Positions 40,625 through 51,472 of a stretch of 64,000 nt of DNA are shown piece after piece. The notes below the pieces were generated by a model. That model had not been told where the DNA came from. It saw only the letters and a program-made list of their open reading frames with translations, and did not search any database. A program made the position numbers and the translations under genes. The stretch's first letter is position 1. Each line of letters begins with the position of its first letter. The stretch comes from Methylobacter tundripaludum (GTDB taxonomy: Bacteria > Pseudomonadota > Gammaproteobacteria > Methylococcales > Methylomonadaceae). The stretch covers positions 62,001-126,000 of the forward strand of contig NZ_PTIY01000011.1 in assembly GCF_002934365.1 (NCBI RefSeq), given 5' to 3'.

Positions 40625-42298
40625 TTACTGCACTTGCCGGATTATCCTGCCCTCTATCCGGTTGGTAACGGTTTTGTTAGGCAACTTGTCAATCGCTTCC
40701 TCGGTGGTTTTGCGGAAACTGACCGCCGCACCGTTGTCCAGGCGAGGCGGACTGGATTTTCCCGCGCCCTGGGAAAAAATTTCATAGCCGTCGCTAAAAC
40801 CTTTTTCCCAGATGAAATCGATGGTGGCGACCCGGTATTTTTTATTCGTGTCCAGCGGCGTGTAAACCGAAGCGCCTCGCGCTTTGATCTCAACATCGGC
40901 GGGTTCGACGGCATAGGAATAAACGCCGTTCGATTCCTTGGCGCGGTACTTGAAACGAAGTCCCGACACCTGTAAAAATCGGCCGTTGCCAAGATGGGAT
41001 TTGGAAACCGAGTTTTTCAGGACCTCCAGCAATTGCGCACCGGAAAGTTCGAAGCTGACCAGTTCATTGTCGTAATAGAACAGGCCTTCCATGTCGTAAA
41101 CCGTGATCGGACCGGGAGGAATATTGTCGTTGATGCGAATACCGCCGCCATTGGTAAAGGCAATGTCGGCTTTCATCCGCTCGCGAATCACATCGGCCAA
41201 AAAGTCGCCCAACGCTGTTTCCCGGCTGCGTACTGCCGGCTCAACACCTTCCAGTAAATATCGGCTATATCCCAAGACTTGGTTCAGATCCTTGTTCTTT
41301 TTCTTGATTTGTTCCGCCAACTTGGCCAATTGTTTGCCCACTTCGGCATCCACCTGAGCATCTTTTTCAACCTTGCCGTCCAGGTCGATTTTGCGGTGAC
41401 TCGTTTCGACCGCGCCGTCCGCTAAAACGCGAACATCATGAAGCACGGCGCTTTGGTTATCCGCGTCGGCCTTGGTAATCCAGGTCTTGCCGATTCGTTT
41501 CTCAAGATAGATATGCTCATGACCGCCGACAACCAGGTTTACATCGGGAAACTCGCGCGCCAGCCATTGGTCCTGGTCGAAATCCTGATGCGTGAGCGCG
41601 ATGATAACGGCGGCGCCTTGCGCCTTCAAATCGGCGATAGCCTTGTTGATCGCAGCACGGCGAAGGTCTGGCGCGTAATCGAAACTGACGTAGGATTGCT
41701 TCTGAAAATCCAGCGTGATACCGAACAAGCCGACCTTGACGCCATTGATGTTCTTGACCAGTACATCGTGGACATTGCTTAGCCGATCCGAAAAGGGGGA
41801 ACCCGCCGCCATTTCAGAAGAACGGTACCGGGTATTGGATGAAATCCAGGCAAAATCCGACTGGGCGATGCGCCCTAACAACACGCCGGGATCGGCGTCG
41901 TCAAACTCATGGTTGCCGAACACGACCATCATATTGTCATCGAATGCCGATTCGTTACCATCCATCAGGTTTAGAACCTTGATCATCGCATCGGCTTTTA
42001 GATACTTGCTCATGACCGATGGAAACAGAAAGTCTCCGCCGTGCAGCAGCAATACCTGTTCGCCGCCTTCCTGAAGCTGCCTGCGCAGCGTGCGCAAGCG
42101 GGCAAAGCCGCCGATACTGCCGTTTTCGATGCCCTCGATTTTATAGGAATCGTTAACCTGCAAAATCGAAAAACGCGCTTCGCGCCGATCGTTTGCGAGA
42201 TCGGCGGTATTGCCGGGCTTTGATACCTGGGAACAGCTTGCAGCAAACACCAGGGTGCTGATGAGCAAAATTAGCCTAGCCCATTTCGAATAGTTCAT
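40625..42298 (-). CDS. Lipoprotein 5'-nucleotidase / metallophosphatase, UshA family
   Basis: A 557-residue lipoprotein (LLISTLVFAASC, lipid Cys at about 22). The N-terminal metallophosphatase domain has RFSILQVNDSYKIEG, LLLHGGDFLFPS, VVFGNHEFDD and VNLVVGGHEHIYLE, which supply the two-metal site; the C-terminal 5'-nucleotidase domain begins near residue 350 (SRETALGDFLADVIRERM, FTNGGGIR). It would hydrolyse nucleotides or other phosphoesters in the periplasm. The first metal motif reads VNDSY where UshA has NDxH, a notable change to one ligand. Confidence 0.9.
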   Translation of the reverse strand: MNYSKWARLILLISTLVFAASCSQVSKPGNTADLANDRREARFSILQVNDSYKIEGIENGSIGGFARLRTLRRQLQEGGEQVLLLHGGDFLFPSVMSKYLKADAMIKVLNLMDGNESAFDDNMMVVFGNHEFDDADPGVLLGRIAQSDFAWISSNTRYRSSEMAAGSPFSDRLSNVHDVLVKNINGVKVGLFGITLDFQKQSYVSFDYAPDLRRAAINKAIADLKAQGAAVIIALTHQDFDQDQWLAREFPDVNLVVGGHEHIYLEKRIGKTWITKADADNQSAVLHDVRVLADGAVETSHRKIDLDGKVEKDAQVDAEVGKQLAKLAEQIKKKNKDLNQVLGYSRYLLEGVEPAVRSRETALGDFLADVIRERMKADIAFTNGGGIRINDNIPPGPITVYDMEGLFYYDNELVSFELSGAQLLEVLKNSVSKSHLGNGRFLQVSGLRFKYRAKESNGVYSYAVEPADVEIKARGASVYTPLDTNKKYRVATIDFIWEKGFSDGYEIFSQGAGKSSPPRLDNGAAVSFRKTTEEAIDKLPNKTVTNRIEGRIIRQVQ

Positions 42299-42541
42299 CG
42301 TTTTTTCCCTTTTATTGTTATATATGTCTATTGTTAGGCTTGGTTTTATGAAAGTGAGTCGATTGGGGACATCAATTTTGCCGTTTCAAATTTAAAACTG
42401 CTAACAACGGCAAAACCAGCCAGTCAATTTCTTTCAATATAGTCCCGGATAACATATATTGAGCAAACCGCACTGACATTACAACTTTGTTGCCCTAAAC
42501 GCTAAGAATAGGGAAGATATACGGAAACTTTATAATTATGA

Positions 42542-42548
42542 GTTAGGC
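42542..42548 (+). other. Cassette core site GTTAGGC
   Basis: GTTAGGC matches the attC crossover core and stands seven bases before the ATG of the next gene, the normal geometry of a cassette's 5' boundary. A second GTTAGGC occurs at about 42334. Confidence 0.5.
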
Positions 42549-42554
42549 CTTAGT

Positions 42555-42881
42555 ATGAAGCAGACCTATAAATCCTTAAACATGCCCCTCTATAAGCCGA
42601 GCTTTTCTGGATTTCGGTTTGTAGCAGCTAGCATTGCGCTGAGTATTATATATATCGAGCCCAGTACACCAGCAGATTGGATAATAGCTGTTCTAATCAT
42701 GGCGCCTACATTTTGGCTTGTGTTTGTTGGCCCGAGATTTCTTTCGGAATGGCAGTCTCATAGCAGATATATTTTCATAGGCTGGTTTATTTTTGCAGCA
42801 AAGCTTGCGTTGTTTTGGTGTGTTATTTCAATAGTAGTGCCATACGCTAGAACTGTTTTAAAGGTGTGGCTGCATGCCTAA
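42555..42881 (+). CDS. Small membrane protein, probable cassette gene
   Basis: A 108-residue protein with three predicted helices (FRFVAASIALSIIYI, WIIAVLIMAPTFWLVFVG and YIFIGWFIFAAKLALFWCVI). No family is recognised. The ATG follows a short leader starting at the GTTAGGC core, and the stop codon TAA falls within the opening core of attC-like site 6, both typical of integron cassettes. Confidence 0.65.
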   Translation: MKQTYKSLNMPLYKPSFSGFRFVAASIALSIIYIEPSTPADWIIAVLIMAPTFWLVFVGPRFLSEWQSHSRYIFIGWFIFAAKLALFWCVISIVVPYARTVLKVWLHA

Positions 42882-42958
42882 TAACGCTCAACCGGAGCGC
42901 GGTTTATGTTGTTTTGTTTTTCTGCTCTCCTGACCGCTCCCGGTTAGCTACGTTAGAA
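42879..42958 (+). other. attC-like recombination site 6
   Basis: About 80 bases from TAATAAC to GTTAGAA. AACCGGAGCG pairs with CGCTCCCGGTT with one extra base, and AACG and CGTT close the stem, leaving a T-rich loop of about 30 bases. It separates the two small plus-strand genes. Confidence 0.7.
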
Positions 42959-42977
42959 CTTAGGACAGGCAACTACT

Positions 42978-43424
42978 ATGTCGATATTCGGAAAGTCGAT
43001 TCAGGCGCTAGCCAAAGAGCGCGATGCTTTGGAGATCGCAGTTGCTGACAAGGCAACGGTACTTACAAATAAAGACGTTGAGACAAATCAACTTGTAAGA
43101 GAGCTCCTTCCGCTGACGACCAAACTTCAATCCGTTAAGCGTGGCATACGTGATCGGACGCCGTTGGCTGATTTGAAGGCGCAACGAGATCAACTCCAGA
43201 ACACGCTCGACAACTTGCCGGAACCCGATCCAGACATGGGGGACGTTGCCCGGCTATTGCTCGTGAATCAGCGCATGCCGCTCGAGAGCGAAATTCAGGA
43301 ACTTGATAATTACCTGATGTTTAACTCTCGACCGCTGACAATTGTGGGGCGTTTAATACTTATAGCGGTCGGGTGTGCGGCAGTTTTTCTTTCCGGCTTG
43401 ATTGGACGCTGGTTCGCTATGTGA
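42978..43424 (+). CDS. Coiled-coil protein with C-terminal membrane helix, probable cassette gene
   Basis: A 148-residue protein. Residues 5-105 form a charged, mostly helical region with heptad character (AKERDALEIAVADKATVLTN and LADLKAQRDQLQNTL), and residues about 120-143 a single membrane helix (LTIVGRLILIAVGCAAVFLSG). A topology with the coil in the cytoplasm is likely. No family is recognised. It is the second gene of the cassette pair and lacks an attC at its 3' end. Confidence 0.65.
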   Translation: MSIFGKSIQALAKERDALEIAVADKATVLTNKDVETNQLVRELLPLTTKLQSVKRGIRDRTPLADLKAQRDQLQNTLDNLPEPDPDMGDVARLLLVNQRMPLESEIQELDNYLMFNSRPLTIVGRLILIAVGCAAVFLSGLIGRWFAM

Positions 43425-43436
43425 GAACCAGCAAAA

Positions 43437-44915
43437 TCAATCCACCGGAAATATCAAATAATCCGTCCATTTGACTTCGCCGCCCGCCTGATCTTCGCTC
43501 GGCAGCATGGCCACATTCCAGCCGCCGCCCAAGGCCTTGACCAGCTGCACCGAGGCGGTTAAGCGCTGGCCCTGCAACTGTACAGCGGTCTGCCGGTTGG
43601 ACAAGGCCACGGTCTGGGCGGTCATCACATCCAGATAACTGACGGTTCCGGCTTGATACTGATTGGTGATCAGCGTCAGTGCGTGGTTGGCTGCGGTTAC
43701 GGCTTTATCCTGCACCTGCTTTTGTTCATCCAGTATCCGCAAGGCGGCCAGATTGTCTTCCACTTCCTGAAAGCCGGTCAGCACCGTTTGCCGGTAAGCG
43801 GCGACGCTGGCGTCGAAACCGTCGATGGCCTGTTTGTACTGGGCATGCTTGGCGCCGCCGTCAAACAAGGTCAGCGCCGCACCGGCCGGACCCAGCGCCC
43901 AATAGCGGCTGGCCGATTTGAACAGGTTGTCCAGGGTGGACGTTTGAAAACCGTTGGTGGCGGCCAGATTCAGGCTCGGGTAATAGGCGGCTTTGGCGAC
44001 GCCGATCTGGGCGTTGGCGGCGGCGATTTTGCGTTCGGCGGCGGCAATGTCGGGACGCCGCTCCAGCAGCTCCGAAGGCAGGCTGGCCGGAATCGGCGGC
44101 GGCTGCACATCCAGCGGCGCAGCCGCCAAGGACAGGTCAGCCGGGGTCTTGCCGATCAAGACCGCAATCGCATGCTCCAGTTTGGCCCGCTGCACGCCGA
44201 TATTAATAGCCTGGGCGCGCACCGATTCCAATTGAGTTTCGGCCTGCATCACATCGCTCTTGCCGACCATGCCGACGGCGTAGCGGTTTTTGATGATTTG
44301 CAGGGTTTTGCTGTAAGCGACCACGGTTTCGTCGAGCAGCGCTTTTTGCGCATCCAGGGTTTTTAACTGAAAGTAATTGTCGGCCAAGGTCGCTTCGCTG
44401 GATAGCCGCAGCGCTTGCAAGGTCGCGGCGCTGGCTTGGGCGCTGCCGGTGTTGGCTTCGACCTGGCGGCTGACGCTGCCCCATAAATCGGGCTCCCAGG
44501 CGATCGCCCCGGCGACGCCGAACAGATTCCTGACGCCCGACACCGCCACGCTTTGGCCGCTGGCGGCGCGGAAACGGTTCGTCGTGCCGGTAAGGTTGAG
44601 TATCGGGAAAAACGCCGACTGCGCCGATTGCACCAGATGCTGGGCCTGGCGATATTGCGCCTCGGCCTGGATGATCGATTGATTGGCGACCGCGACCTGT
44701 TCTTCCAGTTTATTCAGCCGTGGATCGTTGAAGATTTCCCACCATTTGCCGGACAGCATAGTGTCGCGGGGTTGAGCCTGTTTCCAGCCCTTGCTTTCCT
44801 TGAACTCATTGGGGATTTTTGCTTCCGGTCGGACATAATCCGGGCCTACCGTGCATCCGGCCAGTTGCGCGGTTAATAGGGCATAAATCAAAGGTTGGGT
44901 AATGCGCTCTGTCAT
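43437..44915 (-). CDS. Outer-membrane efflux lipoprotein, NodT/OprM family
   Basis: A 492-residue TolC-like channel. The lipobox LLTAQLAGC marks it as lipidated; two outer membrane efflux repeats follow, with DPRLNKLEEQVAVANQSIIQAEAQYRQA opening the first and LPSELLERRPDIAAAERKIAAANAQIGVAKAAYYPSLNL the second. It forms the trimeric exit duct of the RND pump encoded upstream in the same direction. A 300-base repeat block separates it from mdtC, so expression may rely partly on its own promoter. Confidence 0.93.
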   Translation of the reverse strand: MTERITQPLIYALLTAQLAGCTVGPDYVRPEAKIPNEFKESKGWKQAQPRDTMLSGKWWEIFNDPRLNKLEEQVAVANQSIIQAEAQYRQAQHLVQSAQSAFFPILNLTGTTNRFRAASGQSVAVSGVRNLFGVAGAIAWEPDLWGSVSRQVEANTGSAQASAATLQALRLSSEATLADNYFQLKTLDAQKALLDETVVAYSKTLQIIKNRYAVGMVGKSDVMQAETQLESVRAQAINIGVQRAKLEHAIAVLIGKTPADLSLAAAPLDVQPPPIPASLPSELLERRPDIAAAERKIAAANAQIGVAKAAYYPSLNLAATNGFQTSTLDNLFKSASRYWALGPAGAALTLFDGGAKHAQYKQAIDGFDASVAAYRQTVLTGFQEVEDNLAALRILDEQKQVQDKAVTAANHALTLITNQYQAGTVSYLDVMTAQTVALSNRQTAVQLQGQRLTASVQLVKALGGGWNVAMLPSEDQAGGEVKWTDYLIFPVD

Positions 44916-44957
44916 GTAAGTCTCAGAAATAAGTGGCTAACAAAAAAATCTTAAAAT

Positions 44958-45216
44958 TCACCGCGAAGAACATGAAGGACACGAAGTTTTCACTCTCATT
45001 TTTCTTCATGTCCTTCATGCTCTTCATGGTTTTACGCCTTAGCTTGATGCGTATGAGTCGTCCCCAATGTTTCTGTGATGACTAAGTAAAGTAGTCGAAC
45101 TTAACCAATAAATTAAGCAATCACCACGAAGAGCATGAAGGACATGAAGACGTAGATCCTTCATGCTTTTCATGTTCTTCATGGTTTAAAAAATAGTTGT
45201 TTCAAGCACGTTCCTA
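44958..45216. repeat. Two adjacent copies of the GAAGGACATGAAG repeat
   Basis: Copy one spans about 44958-45034 (CACCGCGAAGAACATGAAGG with complementary CTTCATGCTCTTCATGG). Copy two spans about 45104-45216 and includes the outer end CACGTTCCTAA also found at 32774 and 59940. They fill the gap between mdtC and the outer-membrane factor gene. Confidence 0.85.
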
Positions 45217-48200
45217 AACAGGCTTATTTGCTTCGGAAGCCGCGCGGTTAAAAAAGCGGCGATGAAACCACAGCCGGAAACGATCCAGGTAAAGGTAGAC
45301 GACCGGCGTCGTGTACAAGGTCAGTATCTGGCTGAAGATCAGCCCGCCGACGATCGAAATGCCCAACGGTTGGCGCAGTTCCGCGCCGTAACCGCTGCCC
45401 AGCGCCAACGGCAATGCGCCGAACAGCGCCGCCATCGTGGTCATCATGATCGGCCGAAAGCGCAGCAAACAGGCTTGAAAAATCGCCTCGCGCGAATCCA
45501 GACCCAGCTCGCGTTCGGCAAACAACGCAAAGTCGATCATCATGATTGCATTCTTTTTGACGATGCCGATCAGTAATATCACGCCGATCAGCGCAATGAT
45601 GCTGAATTCGTTGTTGCAGGCCATCAGCGCCAGCAACGCGCCGACCCCGGCCGAGGGCAGGGTGGACAGGATGGTCAGCGGATGGATATAGCTTTCGTAG
45701 AGTACGCCCAGCACGATGTAAATGCTGACCAAGGCGGCCAGGATTAAAAGCGGCTGGTTGCGTAACGACTCCTTGAAGGCTTTGGCCGAACCCTGGAAAC
45801 TGCCTTGAACCCCGTTCGGTACGCCGATGTCGCGCATGGTTTTTTCGATCAGTTCGGTGGCGGTGGACAGCGAAGTGCCGGGCCGAAGATTAAACGACAG
45901 CGTGGCGGCGGCGAACTGGCCTTGATGGTTGACTGACAGCGGCGTATTGGTCGGCGCAAAACTGGCCAGCGCCGACAGCGGCACCTGGAGCGAGCCCGGT
46001 TGTTCGCCGGTCGGCAAGCGCTTGGCGGGTACGCTGATATAGACCTGTTTCAGGGCTTCCGGGCTTTGCCAATATTCGGGAGCCAGTTCCATGACGACCC
46101 GGTACTGGTTCAGCGGGTTATAGATCACCGAAACCTGGCGTTGTCCGAAAGCGTCGTTGAGGCTGGCGTCGATCATGGCTTGGCTGACGCCGTAGCGCGC
46201 CGCCATATCCCGGTCGACCACCAGGCCGATCTGCTGCCCCTTGTCTTGCTGGGTGGTGCTGACGTCGCTGAGTTCCGGCAGTTTGGACAACGCGGCCAGC
46301 ACTTTCGGCATCCATTCCCGGAGCAGGCCCAGGTCGTCCGATTGCAGCGCGTAGTCGTAAGAGCCGAACGAAGGCCGGCCGCCGATACGCAGTTCTTGCG
46401 CCACGAACATATGCAGGTCGACGCCGGGAACGCGTTTCACCCTGTCCCGCAAACGCTTCATCACTTCATCGACAGGACCCCGTTCGTCGTGCGGCTTTAA
46501 CACCACAAAGACCCTGGCGCTATTGCCGCTCTGCTGGCTGCCGGCAAACCCGACCACGGCTGACACCGCCGAGTCCTGCCGCAACAGCTCGGTAACCTCG
46601 AAAAATTTTTTCTGCAAAGCCCAAAAAGAAGTGCCTTGATCGGCTTGAATTTCACCATGCACTCTGCCGCCGTCCTGGGTCGGGAAAAAACCTTTGTCGA
46701 TCACCGTGTACAGGTAAATATTGAGGCCTATGGTGGCGAGCAGGATCAGCATCATGATGCGCCCGTGGCGCAACGCCCAGCGCAATGTGCATCCGTAAAA
46801 ATGCTGCACCCGGTCGAAAGCCCTGCCGATGCTTTGATAGAGCCGGCCATGCTGCGGATTTTCCTTGCCGACCCAGCGTGCGCACAGCATCGGCGTGACG
46901 GTCAGCGAGACCACTAGCGACACCAGCACGGCCGCCGACAGCGTCACCGCGAATTCCCTGAACAGGCGGCCGACCACGCCGTCCATCAGCAAAATCGGCA
47001 GGAACACCGCCACCAGCGACACGCTCATCGCCAACACGGTAAAGCTGACTTCCTTGGTCGCCAACAGTGCGGCCTTGAACGGCGGAACGCCTTTCTCGAT
47101 ATGGCGGCTGGTGTTTTCCAGCACCACGATCGCGTCGTCGACCACAAAGCCGGTGGCGATGGTCAGCGCCATTAAGGTCAGGTTGTTCAGGCTGTAGTTG
47201 AAAAAATACATGGCTGCGCAGGCGCCGAACAGCGAAGCCGGCACCGCAATAATCGGCACCAGTGTCGAGCGTATATCCCGCAAGAACAGCAGCACCACCA
47301 GAATGACCAGCGCCATCGCAATCAACAGGCTGTGTTCGACTTCGGTAATCGAAGACCGGATGCTCATCGAACGGTCGATAACCACCGACAGGTCGATCGC
47401 GCTGGGGATGGAAGCGCGCAGCTGCGGCAATATGGCCAGAACCTGATCGACGGTTTCAATCACGTTGGCCTGCGGTTGCTTTCTGAGAATCAGCAGCACC
47501 GAAGGTTTACCGTTTTTCAACCCGGTGTTGCGCAAGTCCTCGACCGAATCCACGGCCTCGCCGAGATCGGCGATGGTGACCGGCGCGCCGTTGCGGTAGC
47601 TGACGATTAGCGGCAGGTAATCCGCCGCTTTGCGCGCCTGGTCGTTGGCCTGGATCTGCCAACGTTGACCGCCGTTTTCCAGCACGCCTTTCGGACGGTT
47701 GACGTTGGTTTGAGTGATGGCGTTCCTGACATCCTCCAGGCCGATGCCGTATTTGCTTAGTGCGTTGGGATTCAGCTCGACCCGTACCGCCGGCAATGCC
47801 GCGCCGCCGAGCTGCACCAAGCCGATGCCGGGAATCTGCGATATTTTCTGCGCCAGGATAGTCGAGGCGGCGTCGTACATCTGGCCGCGGCCGAGAGTGT
47901 CCGAGGTCAGCGCCAGAACCAGGATCGGCGCGTCGGAAGGGTTGTCCAGCCGGTAACTGGGGCGATTGGGCATGCCGCTGGGCAGCATGCCGGCGGCGGC
48001 ATTGATCGCCGCCTGCACATCGCGGGCGGCGCCGTTGATGTCGCGGTCCAGATCGAATTGCAGGGTAATCTGGGACGCGCCCTGCAGGCTGCTGGAGGTC
48101 ATTTCGGCAATCCCGGCGATCCGGCCCAATGCCCGCTCCAGCGGCGTCGCCACCGTGGCCGCCATGGTTTCAGCGCTGGCTCCGGGTAACTGGGCGGTTA

Positions 48201-48339
48201 CGCTGATGGTCGGGAATTCCACCTGCGGCAACGACGCCACCGGTAAGTTCAGGAAAGCCAGAATACCGGCCAGGGATATGGCCAGGGTCAGCAGACTGGT
48301 GGCGACCGGCCGGTAAATGAACAGCGCCGATAGATTCAT
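45214..48339 (-). CDS. mdtC: RND multidrug efflux permease, MdtC/MuxC type
   Basis: A 1041-residue inner-membrane proton/drug antiporter with 12 helices and two large periplasmic loops. [41 protein letters not shown] start, [23 protein letters not shown] with the proton-relay Asp pair in TM4, and [25 protein letters not shown] in TM9-10 are diagnostic of the HAE1 group. Two unlike permeases in tandem is the MdtBC/MuxBC arrangement, where they form a heterotrimer. Its start overlaps the mdtB stop by four bases. Confidence 0.95.
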   Translation of the reverse strand: MNLSALFIYRPVATSLLTLAISLAGILAFLNLPVASLPQVEFPTISVTAQLPGASAETMAATVATPLERALGRIAGIAEMTSSSLQGASQITLQFDLDRDINGAARDVQAAINAAAGMLPSGMPNRPSYRLDNPSDAPILVLALTSDTLGRGQMYDAASTILAQKISQIPGIGLVQLGGAALPAVRVELNPNALSKYGIGLEDVRNAITQTNVNRPKGVLENGGQRWQIQANDQARKAADYLPLIVSYRNGAPVTIADLGEAVDSVEDLRNTGLKNGKPSVLLILRKQPQANVIETVDQVLAILPQLRASIPSAIDLSVVIDRSMSIRSSITEVEHSLLIAMALVILVVLLFLRDIRSTLVPIIAVPASLFGACAAMYFFNYSLNNLTLMALTIATGFVVDDAIVVLENTSRHIEKGVPPFKAALLATKEVSFTVLAMSVSLVAVFLPILLMDGVVGRLFREFAVTLSAAVLVSLVVSLTVTPMLCARWVGKENPQHGRLYQSIGRAFDRVQHFYGCTLRWALRHGRIMMLILLATIGLNIYLYTVIDKGFFPTQDGGRVHGEIQADQGTSFWALQKKFFEVTELLRQDSAVSAVVGFAGSQQSGNSARVFVVLKPHDERGPVDEVMKRLRDRVKRVPGVDLHMFVAQELRIGGRPSFGSYDYALQSDDLGLLREWMPKVLAALSKLPELSDVSTTQQDKGQQIGLVVDRDMAARYGVSQAMIDASLNDAFGQRQVSVIYNPLNQYRVVMELAPEYWQSPEALKQVYISVPAKRLPTGEQPGSLQVPLSALASFAPTNTPLSVNHQGQFAAATLSFNLRPGTSLSTATELIEKTMRDIGVPNGVQGSFQGSAKAFKESLRNQPLLILAALVSIYIVLGVLYESYIHPLTILSTLPSAGVGALLALMACNNEFSIIALIGVILLIGIVKKNAIMMIDFALFAERELGLDSREAIFQACLLRFRPIMMTTMAALFGALPLALGSGYGAELRQPLGISIVGGLIFSQILTLYTTPVVYLYLDRFRLWFHRRFFNRAASEANKPV

Positions 48340-51300
48340 CGCAAGCTTCCGTCGTCTTCGATGGTTTCAGCCGGATTCAGCTTTAGCCGGCCGGACACGC
48401 GCCGGGCCAGGCCGTCCATCCATAAATAAATCACCGGCGTGGTGTACAGGGTCAACAACTGGCTCAGCAACAAGCCGCCGACCATCGTGATGCCCAAAGG
48501 ATGGCGCAGCTCCGAGCCGACGCCGCTGCCCAGCATCAACGGCAGAGCGCCCAGCAAGGCGGCCAGCGTGGTCATCAAAATCGGTCTGAAGCGCAGCAGG
48601 CAGGCCTGGAAAATCGCGTCGCTTGGCGACATGCCTTGCTTGCGCTCGGCTTCCAGCGCGAAGTCGATCATCATGATCGCGTTCTTCTTGACGATACCGA
48701 TTAACAGGATGATGCCGATGATGCCGATGATGCCCAGATCGCCGCCGGAAACGATCAGCGCCAGCAGCGCGCCGACACCGGCGGACGGCAGCGTGGACAA
48801 AATAGTGATCGGGTGGATATAGCTTTCGTACAACACGCCGAGCACGATATAAACGGTGACGATGGCGGCCAGGATCAGCCACAGGGTATTGCCCAGCGAG
48901 GCTTTGAACGCCAGCGCCGCGCCCTGGTAATCGGTGCGGATGGCGGCAGGCAGGCCGATTTGCTGTTTGATGCGGTCGATAGTCTTTACCGCATCGCCGA
49001 GCGCCGCGCCCGGTGCGAGGTTAAACGATAAGGTCGCGACCGGGAACTGGTCGAGATGGTTGATCGACAGCGGTGTCGGCCGTTCCGATAATTGGGCTAT
49101 CGCCGACAGCGGCACCTGCGTGCCGTTGCTGGAAGGAATCCGTAAATCGTTCAAGGCTTCCGGGGAATTTTGCGCGCTTGGATCGACTTCAAGCACCACC
49201 CGGTACTGGTTGGATTGGGTGAAAATAGTCGATACCAGCCGCTGTCCGTAAGCGCTGTACAGCGTTTCGTCGATTGCGGCGGTGCTGACGCCGAGGCGGC
49301 TGGCGGTGCTGCGGTCGATGTTGACATAGACTTGCCGGCCCTGGTCCTGCACATCGCTGGTGACATCGGCAAGTTCGGGCTGCCGGGAGAGTTCATCGAC
49401 GAGCTTATGCGTCCAGAGGTTCAATTCATCGATGTCCGGTGTCTCCAGCGTGAACTGGTACTGAGTGCGGCTGACCCGGTTCTCCATCGTCAAGTCTTGC
49501 ACCGGCTGTAAATACAGGCTAAGTCCGGTCAGCCCGGACAGTTTGGGTTTCAGCCGCGCTATGACCTCGCTTGCGCTTAGCTTGCGTTCGGCTTGCGGTT
49601 TCAGGTTGATCAGGAAACGGCCTGCGTTGGGCGTGGTATTGATGCCGTCGACGCCGATGAACGACGACAGGCTTTCCACAGCCGGATCTTCAAGCAGCAG
49701 CGCGGCCAGTTTTTGCTGGTGTTCGGCCATCGCCGAAAACGACACATTTTGCGGGGCTTCGGAAAAACCCTGGATGATACCGGTATCCTGGACCGGGAAA
49801 AAACCCTTGGGAATGAAAACGTACAGCGCCACGGTCAGCGCGGCGGTAGCGAAAAACACCGATAGGGTCAGGCCTTGCCGCTGCATGACCCATTCCAGGC
49901 TGCGGCCGTAAGCGGCAATCAGCTTGTCGAACCAGTCGTCCGGCTTTTCGGCAGGCTCCGGGTGCGAATGCAGCAGTTTGGCGCACATCATCGGCGTCAG
50001 CGTCAGCGATACGACCGCGGAAATCAGGATCGCCACCGCCAGCGTGATCGCAAACTCCCGGAACAGCCGGCCGACCACGTCGCTCATGAACAACAGCGGA
50101 ATCAGCACGGCGATCAGCGAAAAGGTCAGCGAAATAATGGTAAAGCCGATTTGTTCGGAGCCTTTCAGCGCGGCTTTCAACGGCGATTCGCCGCGCTCGA
50201 TATAGCGGGAGATATTCTCGATGACCACAATCGCGTCGTCGACCACGAAGCCGGTCGCGATGGTCAGCGCCATCAGCGTCAGGTTGTTGATGCTGAACTC
50301 GGCCAGGTACATTACCGCGAAGGTGCCGACCAGAGACAGCGGCACCGCGACGCCCGGAATGATCGTGGCGGGCACGTTGCGCAGGAACAGGAAAATCACC
50401 ATCACGACCAGCGCGACCGCCAGCAGCAACTCGAACTGCACGTCACGCACCGAGGCGCGGATGGTTACGGTGCGGTCGGTCAGCGGCAGCACGTCGACGC
50501 TGAGCGGCAACGACGCCTGCAATTTCGGCAGCAGTTCCTTGACGCGGTCGACCACTTCGATCACGTTAGCGCCGGGCTGGCGCTGGATGTTGACGATCAC
50601 CGCCGCCTCTTTGTTCGCCCAGGCGGCGAGGCGGACATTTTCCGCGCCGTCCACCACTTCGGCGACTTCGGACAGATGCACCGGCCCGCCGTTGCGGTAA
50701 GCCACGACCAGATCGCGGTATTCCGCCGCCGAGCGCAATTGGTCGTTGCTGTCGATAATCGCCGAACGCATCGGCCCGTTGAACATGCCTTTGGGCTGGT
50801 TGACGTTGGCGGCGGCGATCACGCTGCGCACATCTTCCAGGCTGATGCCGTATGCGGCCAAGGCTTTATGGTTGGCCTGTATCCGCACTGCGGGACGCTG
50901 GCCGCCGCTGATGTTGACCATGCCGACGCCGGATAATTGGGCGATTTTCTGGGCCAACCGGGTGTCGACCAGGTCCTGGACCTTGAACAGCGGCAAGCCT
51001 TTGGAGCTGACCGCCAAGGTCATGATCGGCGTGTCGGCCGGATTGACCTTGCTGTAAATCGGCGCTTGCGGCAAATCCTTCGGCAGGAAGTTGGCGGCGG
51101 CGTTAATCGCCGCCTGCACGGTTTGTTCGGCAACGTCTAAATCCAGGTTCAGGTTGAATTGCAGGGTAATCACCGACGCGCCGCCGGAGCTGGTCGACGA
51201 CATCTGGGTGAGTCCGGGCATCTGGCCGAACTGGCGCTCCAGCGGCGCGGTGACCACCGACGTCATGACCTCGGGACTGGCGCCCGGATACAGCGTGATC

Positions 51301-51470
51301 ACCTGGATGGTCGGATAGTCGACCTGCGGCAGCGCCGATACCGGCAACAAGCGGTAAGCCAGGATGCCGACCAACAACATCGCCACCATCAGCAGCGAGG
51401 TCGCCACCGGGCGCAGGACGAACAGCCGGGACGGGTTGAAATTCGGCAGGGCGTGGTTTGCTGGAATCAT
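48336..51470 (-). CDS. mdtB: RND multidrug efflux permease, MdtB/MuxB type
   Basis: A 1044-residue partner of the preceding permease. [46 protein letters not shown] start, [23 protein letters not shown] in TM4 and the C-terminal [21 protein letters not shown] are conserved. In MdtB the Asp pair is thought to be active, whereas MdtC binds substrate. The ATG at 51470 is two bases after the mdtA stop; a TTG at 51476 would overlap it. Confidence 0.95.
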   Translation of the reverse strand: MIPANHALPNFNPSRLFVLRPVATSLLMVAMLLVGILAYRLLPVSALPQVDYPTIQVITLYPGASPEVMTSVVTAPLERQFGQMPGLTQMSSTSSGGASVITLQFNLNLDLDVAEQTVQAAINAAANFLPKDLPQAPIYSKVNPADTPIMTLAVSSKGLPLFKVQDLVDTRLAQKIAQLSGVGMVNISGGQRPAVRIQANHKALAAYGISLEDVRSVIAAANVNQPKGMFNGPMRSAIIDSNDQLRSAAEYRDLVVAYRNGGPVHLSEVAEVVDGAENVRLAAWANKEAAVIVNIQRQPGANVIEVVDRVKELLPKLQASLPLSVDVLPLTDRTVTIRASVRDVQFELLLAVALVVMVIFLFLRNVPATIIPGVAVPLSLVGTFAVMYLAEFSINNLTLMALTIATGFVVDDAIVVIENISRYIERGESPLKAALKGSEQIGFTIISLTFSLIAVLIPLLFMSDVVGRLFREFAITLAVAILISAVVSLTLTPMMCAKLLHSHPEPAEKPDDWFDKLIAAYGRSLEWVMQRQGLTLSVFFATAALTVALYVFIPKGFFPVQDTGIIQGFSEAPQNVSFSAMAEHQQKLAALLLEDPAVESLSSFIGVDGINTTPNAGRFLINLKPQAERKLSASEVIARLKPKLSGLTGLSLYLQPVQDLTMENRVSRTQYQFTLETPDIDELNLWTHKLVDELSRQPELADVTSDVQDQGRQVYVNIDRSTASRLGVSTAAIDETLYSAYGQRLVSTIFTQSNQYRVVLEVDPSAQNSPEALNDLRIPSSNGTQVPLSAIAQLSERPTPLSINHLDQFPVATLSFNLAPGAALGDAVKTIDRIKQQIGLPAAIRTDYQGAALAFKASLGNTLWLILAAIVTVYIVLGVLYESYIHPITILSTLPSAGVGALLALIVSGGDLGIIGIIGIILLIGIVKKNAIMMIDFALEAERKQGMSPSDAIFQACLLRFRPILMTTLAALLGALPLMLGSGVGSELRHPLGITMVGGLLLSQLLTLYTTPVIYLWMDGLARRVSGRLKLNPAETIEDDGSLR

Positions 51471-51472
51471 AG

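Noticed and set aside
42334..42548. An additional long attC between the two GTTAGGC sequences
   Set aside because: No complementary arms could be found to form the required stem.
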